Shown piece after piece: positions 57,225-64,000 of a stretch of 64,000 nucleotides of DNA (the first letter of the stretch is position 1; each line of letters starts with the position of its first letter). The stretch comes from Echinometra lucunter. Taxonomy: Eukaryota > Echinodermata > Echinoidea > Camarodonta > Echinometridae. Under the pieces are notes generated by a model, which had not been told where the DNA came from, made no database searches, and saw only the letters and a program-made list of their open reading frames with translations. Location of the stretch: contig CM057162.1 of the NCBI GenBank assembly GCA_029962745.1, positions 13,322,388-13,386,387 of the forward strand, given 5' to 3'. The position numbers were made by a program, and so were the translations under genes.

Positions 57225-58205
57225 CAGGGGCGTAATGAGTCAAAAAATTGAGGGGGCAGAACATTAAAAAATCTGTATTACCACCGGGTGGCATAAGGGG
57301 TGATTGTAATTTTTAAGGGGGTGGAATTCGAATATCAAGGATATTAAACGGCCAGTATGTAGTTTCACAAACTAAGTTTTCGCCTTGGGGTACTGTTTTT
57401 ATTTTTTATTTTTTTTACAAAAGAAAATTATTCTAAATTATCTTTATTTTGCGAACGAGCGAAGCGAGTAAGCAAAAATGTCAAACACCTACCCATAGGC
57501 CTATTATAGGACTATACCATAAAACTACACGTCGGAGATTCACTTTTAAAATGAAAATCCTTAACAGTGAGTAGCCTTTTCAGCCAGTTTTTAAATTTAT
57601 TTTATGAGGGCGAAAAATATATACATGTATATTTTTAATACTGAGAACAGTTTCTAATGTGTATTGTTCTTTAATGGGGGAGAAAAACATATATTTTTGA
57701 TACCCTGAACAATTTTTAATATACAGTATATTGTTACTCCATGTTGATGACTTTTATCAACGTACATTATCGAAACCTTCCTTTCTTATAGTTTGGTATT
57801 AGGTTATGTTCACAGGCCATTATCTCCTGGAAACTGGAAAATTTGGTCAACTTGCTGATCTAATCATTTAATTTTGAGTAGGAGAAAAATTATATCATGA
57901 GATAGACAAGATGAGAGAGGCTTTCCTTTTATTAAATAAACATGAATATAAATAAAAACCGGTTTTTGGCTTTAAAAAAAAAGAGACTTTAAGACAAAAT
58001 GCAAACCAGTTCCAATAGAAATGGTTACTTCTTCAGAGCTTTTAGGTTTTAGGTTATAGATTAGGTTATAAGTTACCAAAAATGTGGAAAGCCTGGGAAA
58101 ATATGACATTTCTTTTGTGTAAATCACTCGTATCAAATTTATACATAATCCACAAAAGTCTGAATTTCACTGGGGCCCCCAAGGCCCCCCATCTGTACGC
58201 CAGTG
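57225..58205. mobile_element. hAT-like element, 981 bp
   Basis: An exact 8-bp duplication, CATATAAG, flanks it (57217-57224 and 58206-58213). The termini are CAGGGGCGTAATGAG and, at the right, the complement of CACTGGCGTACAGATG. Inside is GCGAACGAGCGAAGCGAG (57451), related to the array motif of the larger hAT-like elements. No transposase was seen. It lies between the two copies of the ~1-kb duplication. Confidence 0.85.
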
Positions 58206-58224
58206 CATATAAGGTTAATTATTA

Positions 58225-59190
58225 TGCTTAGGTCAATATTTATGTAAAAATAAGTTGGCAGAATACTGCTTTGCGAAAGTTATCTTTTTTCTTTTTAGGT
58301 ATATTTCTGCGTTCTAGTAAATTTTGGTTGATATTATTTGTAATGCGTCTTTAAAACGTCACTTTTAATGTTTTTTTTTTAAGTGGATAAAATTTTGAAA
58401 AAATAATGTCAGATCTTTCCATACATGTGAAACAAAATATATTCCAATATCCAATTACCTGATTTCGAAACATCTGCGTCCTTGTTTTTCTCTCGCTCTA
58501 AAATGGAAATAGATATGATTTTTTCGAACACCAGCAAATTACAGAATCAGCTTTCACATGTACGTGATCTTGACATAAGTTTTTGTTTATTATAGGAATG
58601 TTTACTAAGTAATAAATTGAAAACCGAAATTTGAATTTACTTGTTCATGATAATATGAAAGGGAAAATAGATCAGCTGGTACTTCGTCAAATAATTGCAT
58701 GTTAACTTCACAGAGAACACAATCTACACTTATCCGAGAACTATAGATCTCCCTCTACTTCACGAGGTAAAACACGAAGAATGGGGTTTGGGCTTCTCTT
58801 GTCACTGCTTGTTGTTAGACTAGATTTAAAGGCCTAACTACATGACTGTGTACATTAACCTCTAGGGCTAGCCGGTTTACATTTGAAGTCAATAACTAGC
58901 CTAGTGTCAATTATGGGTAAAATTTTAGCCAGCAAAATGGTAATTATATATATATCCAACTTTGGCCAACCAAACACATTGTCCAATTAGGGTAAAAATA
59001 AAGAATAAAAATATTGTCGCCTTGATACAAGAAATGTACATGTACATAATAATACAGTCTAGCTTTCCTGAAAGGTTCTAACAGAACAAGCAATACAGAT
59101 TGCTATTGGCTATTTGTAATCATTTTTTTGTTTTACTTTATCTATTCGTTTGTTGTTTATTGATTTTTATCAGTGGAATTCTTTCAAGCC
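58225..59190 (+). repeat. ~1-kb direct duplication, right copy
   Basis: Counterpart of 55440-56475, ending near TTATCAGTGGAATTCTTTCA (TTATCAGTAGAATACTTTCA in the left copy). Small insertions and deletions distinguish the copies. Confidence 0.8.
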
Positions 59191-60467
59191 AAAAGGGATT
59201 TTTGTTTTTGCACTTGCCAGCACGAATGCATGTGGTAAAATTAGGTATTGCTCCGTTTTTATAATCATCCCAAATGATGATGATGTTGATGATGAACAAC
59301 ATTTTTATAGCGCCATTTATCTGTAAGAAGCAATAAATAATTGTAAATAACAGTACAAATAAGAATAACCCGATGGCTACTGGAACCTGGTGACCCTGTA
59401 TTAAGTCTATTAGAATAAGAGAGTCTACGGGTTCATATGAAAAGAGCTATTTTCATTTGTTAATATTACATATCATCACACAAAACAGATAGTCTTACCT
59501 TCTCCATTCCCAGAATCAGCTTCGCTCTTGCGTCTTGAAATTTCTGTTCATACAACCAAAGATATACTTTAAATTGCGGAAAAATTGTCTGAAAAGCTGT
59601 AAACTACTATTGTCATTTTTTCTCAGCTCAAATCATTTTATGGAATGAAACCATGACCTGAAATCTTTGTCAAGATTTTGAATTAGGTGCAATGAAATAT
59701 CATTGTTGTTATTATTATTATCATTATTATTACCATTATTATTGTTGTCCTATTTTGCAAAGACAACCAAGAAAACAGAGTAGTGGAATATTTGAATTTA
59801 AAGAGAGTCACGTGGATGCCGGGAAAAGAATAAAAAAGATTAACTTAATAATTATAACCCATGGTCTTCCTTTGTAACATGTCTAATCCACGTGACTTGA
59901 TACATGAAATGAATGATATAACATGACGAAGTATATGTACAATTTGAAATATTAAAAATCAGACTGCACTACAGGGGCCCGTTTTTTGCCAGACTTTTTT
60001 TCCGGCCCCCCCCCCCCAAAAAAGGCAAACTTTTATGTAATGGAAAACTATGGCAATATTGTTTTGCCGTGGTTTCCTCAAATTTCGCCATAAAAAACTC
60101 CTGCAAAAGTTTTATGCAACGGGTCCAAGGAGTACATGCATAGCACCAGAGAGTAGGGGTGAACTCATGTAATCAAGTCCGGCACTGAACATAGACACGA
60201 ATATTAAGATGTAGCTCTAGGGCACCGTACAAGTGAATGTAATTAAGCAAACTGTGGGTGACAAAATAGTGCAAAAATGACTTGGAACTGAATAAGAAAT
60301 TACAATGTATGATATAAGATCATAGAGATTCGTATACAGATTTGAATGCATTGCAGTTTGAATCTGAAACAGTAAGATGTCCTCGGTCCCCATGACTTTT
60401 AATGGTAATGATAACAGAAGTAGATATTAGTAGACAATAGTAGTAGTAGTAGTAGTAGTAGTAGTAA

Positions 60468-60502
<35 letters not shown>

Positions 60503-62519
60503 TACCTAATCCAAGCATAACGGTAAGTTTAGAGAGGGATCATGAACATGAAGGAATAAGTTTAATTCGGCAAAATGAAAAGATACACATAATATAGGTT
60601 TTCCCGGCCAATTTCGCAATGTTGTCAGTCTAATTCATATTACGAACATTCAATTTCAACGATTTTTGCCCAGCCGTGCCGTAGGGCAGTTCATATTCAT
60701 GATTTAAGTTTTCAAAATTTATATTGGAAACAGTCAAATTCACGTTTTTCTTTTCCAAATTCACAATTTACGAACGTATTCAAAAGCATCCATTCAACAA
60801 ACACATTCATGACATTCGTGCATTCGAATTCATTTTGGAGCATCCAATTTAGCGGGTGGTACATTCAATGTAACAATTTCTTCAGTATTACTTGTATTAT
60901 CTTTGTATTTTTGTATGTGTCACATGATATCTGCTTTCCAAAACAGTTCCTACATTTTTCCCTTTAATGGCTCGCTTGAAATTTGGTGACTAACGTGACT
61001 GAAGGGCCTGATCGTTATTCTCTTGCATGAAGCAGAATGAAAGCAGGTCTAGATGAAGGCCTTGTTATGTATTCAATTTATTTCTACCTACACAATGATT
61101 ACTTAAGAAGACCTAGACTAGATTGTAGAAGATATTTCAGAAGACAACTGAAAATAGTGATATTTCATGCACTATAGATTTGAATATGTAAAGCTGGGAC
61201 GTAATGGCTTTTAAATTACAATAAAAAAAATACCCGATGATGAAACACATGCATGAAAGGAAATGCTGTTATCTTATGATGTGTCCACTCCTTCCTCGGA
61301 GAGATTGTTAGATTAATTCGCATCTTCATATTTGAAGGGATGGACTGCATAATTCTACACATTTCCCCTGCTCACGCATGAGTTGTGTATACGTATAGTT
61401 TGTGTAGAATGCAGTCCATCCTTTAAAGTCTTGAAGTAGCCTGAAGAAAAGGGTCTACTGCATCATAGACTCAAAGGGGAAATGAAATTCGAAATCAGCC
61501 CCTGGGAGGGGGGGGGGATTTTAATCAAAACAGAGTACTATCAAGTTAATATGAATGAAAATGTTGCGAATTCGACTGCTAATTCGCGAATGCACGAACG
61601 GTCCTTTTCGGCATTTGCCGATGAATTTGAATGATTCCTAACTAAGTGCTAATTTTAATGATACAAAAGCCGAATTCCTTGCTTAGAAAGCTAAATTGGG
61701 TGATTTAAAAGCACTTTCGAATGATGGGGAAAAAAGGTAAACGAGTTTGTTTGTTTGTTTTTTTGCTAAATTGAATGAAACGATTTATCATATGGACTGA
61801 CGAAAGTGCGAAACTGCCCGCCCGGGAAAAACTGTAATATAGGCTTCTACATTCTGTTTTTTTTTTTTAAATAAACAAAACCATACTATAGTGCATATAA
61901 CACTGAAATCGAACAACTGAATGATTATTATAGATCCTAGCAATCCCCTCTCCCCTCCCCTCCCCCCCCCCCCCCCCCCCTTCCACGCACACAAACAGAC
62001 AACACACTCACGAACTAACAAGCAAAACAGACAAACAGAATAATAAAGATGAAGGCAGTCTACAGCGGCTGAGAGCAGCCAGCCGCACACTATCGCGAAA
62101 CAGGCCGACGCTCCTACTCTACACCGGTGGGCCTTTAAGTATGAAATGAAAGAAATCATTTTGCATTATGAAAAGTCCTTTTAGATTATGAAACTATGAC
62201 TATTCCTCTAACCAGTCAGTGAAGATCTTCTGTTATTCTGAGCAGTAATTACGAATAAATACGGATTTTTTATTTTTTTTTAACGGACGTCATGGGTCCT
62301 TCCCGTCCTAGTTTGGACAAATGGAGACCCAAAGCACAATGGAAAATCCCACTGTCCTTAGGAAGTAACTACAAAGGAAATCGCTGCTTTGATTTGATTT
62401 TCTATGAATGTAATTGTAGTGGTGTATTGTCATAAGCAATTATTCTTTCTGAAGTCCAGTAGTCACAAAGGATCAAGGAGTTTAGTAAAGCGCATCATTG
62501 GTCACTTTACTCCATCTTT
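59191..62519. other. no gene; scattered microsatellites
   Basis: Includes an ATT-type tract (59700-59750), (TAG)n at 60437-60502, poly-C at 60007-60017 and 61963-61980, and poly-G at 61509-61518. No exon, RNA gene or transposon was recognised with confidence. Confidence 0.5.
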
Positions 62520-63196
62520 TTATCAGTAATACGAAACCAGACATGCAAATCACATCCATTTACCTAAACACGGGACTTTACTATTCCAAAGCAATATCCG
62601 ATACTCGGGACCTAAGTTATGGAACGATATCCCAGATACTGTAAAATACTCTGCATCTCTTAAACATTTTACTTAGTCCTACGAATTATTTCAATTTCAT
62701 TACACATTCCCCCACCTTCCATCGTATTTTATCTTTCCGTTATTTTCGAGAATTTATCTTTTTTGTTATACTCCTTTCTTGCACCTCCTACCCTTTCTCT
62801 ATTCGATTTCCCCTTTTCTCTTTCTCTCTCCCTCTCTTTCAAGCTCAGCAGTTTAGAATTTCTCTCTCTGTGCGTGTGGGTCCGCAGGTGTGTGAGGGTG
62901 TGTGCGTGTGTGGTTTTGTGAGTGGCTTTTTATGTTTGTTTTGGTCTCTTCTTTTCTCATGCTTTTTAAAAATACTTTCCATAATTATACATATTTATTA
63001 TGTCCTAGAGCACCCTCGACCCTAGCTTTTGCTTTTAGAGGTGTGTCCTCCAATTATTTATGTAATTACCATGATTGTTTATTATGCCATATTTTGTTAT
63101 CAATACCATGAATATCAATTTGTTGTTTCGTTATTTTCCTGTTTATTTGAATAATTGGAAATAAATATCATGAATGTGTTTGAGCTGAACTGAACT
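62520..63196 (+). mobile_element. CR1/L2-like retrotransposon 3' end, 5' truncated
   Basis: A C-terminal protein remnant (62530-62676), a CT-rich 3' untranslated part, and a tail of short repeats (GCTGAACTGAACTG, 63183-63196) in the expected order. The 5' truncation point is an estimate. Confidence 0.65.
62530..62676 (+). pseudogene. CR1/L2-like ORF2 C-terminus
   Basis: The frame reads YETRHANHIHLPKHGTLLFQ, then NIRYSGPKLWNDIPDTVKYS, ending at TAG. YxTRH followed by GPxxWN is the C-terminal signature also seen in the element ending at 10905 (YPTRH, GPKFCN). Forty-eight codons are intact. Confidence 0.7.
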
Positions 63197-64000
63197 GCTC
63201 CTTGGCTCCATAAACTGAAAATATCTTGTTCACAGGAGACTAATCACAAATTTATTCAAATTCATGCATACTATTCGAACAAAGATTGTTCCAGATTATG
63301 TCAAAAACTCCCTTCACAGATCAAGACAAGGCACTTGTGAGATAGTCTCATAATTTTGTTTTACAATAACTTATAAATGTCCAACATTTAACTACTCATC
63401 TTTTCTCATTCATGGTTTATTTTGTTATGGAAAAACGTATCCACATTCCCTTCATTTGCAACAACAACAGCATCAAGAATGATGATAACTTTGACAAAAA
63501 AAAAATAAAATTGCTCTCATCACAATTATAGCAGGAAATAAATCGAAAAGATTAACTTCCTTTAAAAAAAATAATAAAAAAGGAGTGTGATTTGTCCACT
63601 GTGATTTGAGGGACAGTTTTGTCAAACTTGGACTGTAAGAAATTTATGACATTGTTTACAAAAGTCCTTATTTCTTTACGAGTACCGGACCGAATCAGAC
63701 GGGGTCTTTACTGAATGGTAAGAAATAGTAATGGTTTCATTATCTACAATGACTTTTTAAACAGCAAACTGATTTCTTTCATAATTGATATTCATAGTAT
63801 TCATCGTAATTTTTTTTTGACAGGCTGTTCATGCAGTCTAAATCATAAACATCAAGCCGTGAACTAAAACTATTCTAAAAGCTATAAAACGGCAATCCAC
63901 TCGAAAACCATGTCATAAAATCTCTTTTGACGAAATAAAGCTGGAGGAAAGGGGACATCTGTAGGGGAATATATTACACGTACCTTGGGCCTGAGATTCG
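63197..64000. other. no gene seen
   Basis: AT-rich, with A-rich runs near 63500 and 63565. Nothing was recognised. Confidence 0.5.

Overview
The window looks like intron and intergenic DNA from a marine invertebrate deuterostome, most likely an echinoderm and possibly a sea urchin. That is inferred from the repeat style (poly-G/poly-C-flanked hAT-type elements, many ATT/ATC microsatellites, CR1- and RTE-like retrotransposons), from phase-1 immunoglobulin exons with canonical GT/AG splice sites, and from the lack of any bacterial gene organisation. Four gaps of exactly 500 N (5752, 18501, 34001, 49501) suggest fixed-size scaffolding joins. No species call can be made from the sequence alone.

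The only clear host gene lies on the + strand from about 14.5 to 17.2 kb. Four consecutive phase-1 exons encode Ig, Ig, Ig and fibronectin type III domains of a nephrin/kirrel-like cell-adhesion receptor. A phase-compatible, possibly terminal exon lies at 25616-25758. Upstream exons and the usual membrane segment are not visible. A short exon at 35630-35785 resembles the acceptor-binding motif of alpha-1,3-fucosyltransferases. An unrecognised open exon-like piece lies at 5545-5751 on the minus strand.

The rest is layered mobile DNA. 0-4.1 kb: an inverted minisatellite split by a hAT MITE. 6.8-14.0 kb: a broken CR1-like retrotransposon inserted in a second, minus-strand CR1-like element, which is also split by a PIF/Harbinger-like element. 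17.3-19.5 kb: an AACGTT-rich element duplicated across a gap. 19.7-21.5 kb: a second Harbinger-like copy. 21.7-23.5 kb: a hAT-like element with an internal ~170-bp array. 24.1-24.8 kb: an array rich in AGGTCA half-sites. 26.5-34 kb and 41.7-47.2 kb: two inverted copies of a large composite element with kilobase terminal inverted repeats and broken RTE reverse transcriptases. 40.6-41.7 kb: a two-ORF non-LTR element cut by the second composite copy. 50-52.6 kb: a motif cluster and an RTE-like RT remnant. 52.9-53.5 kb: a GGACAATTACCCC minisatellite. 55.4-59.2 kb: a direct duplication with a hAT element between the copies. 62.5-63.2 kb: a CR1/L2-like 3' end.

Insertion order can be read in several places from exact target-site duplications: 8 bp for the hAT-like copies at 1624, 21711, 29872 and 57225, and 3 bp TTA/TAA for the Harbinger-like copies at 11222 and 19674. 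No RNA gene, CRISPR array or prokaryotic-style operon was seen.
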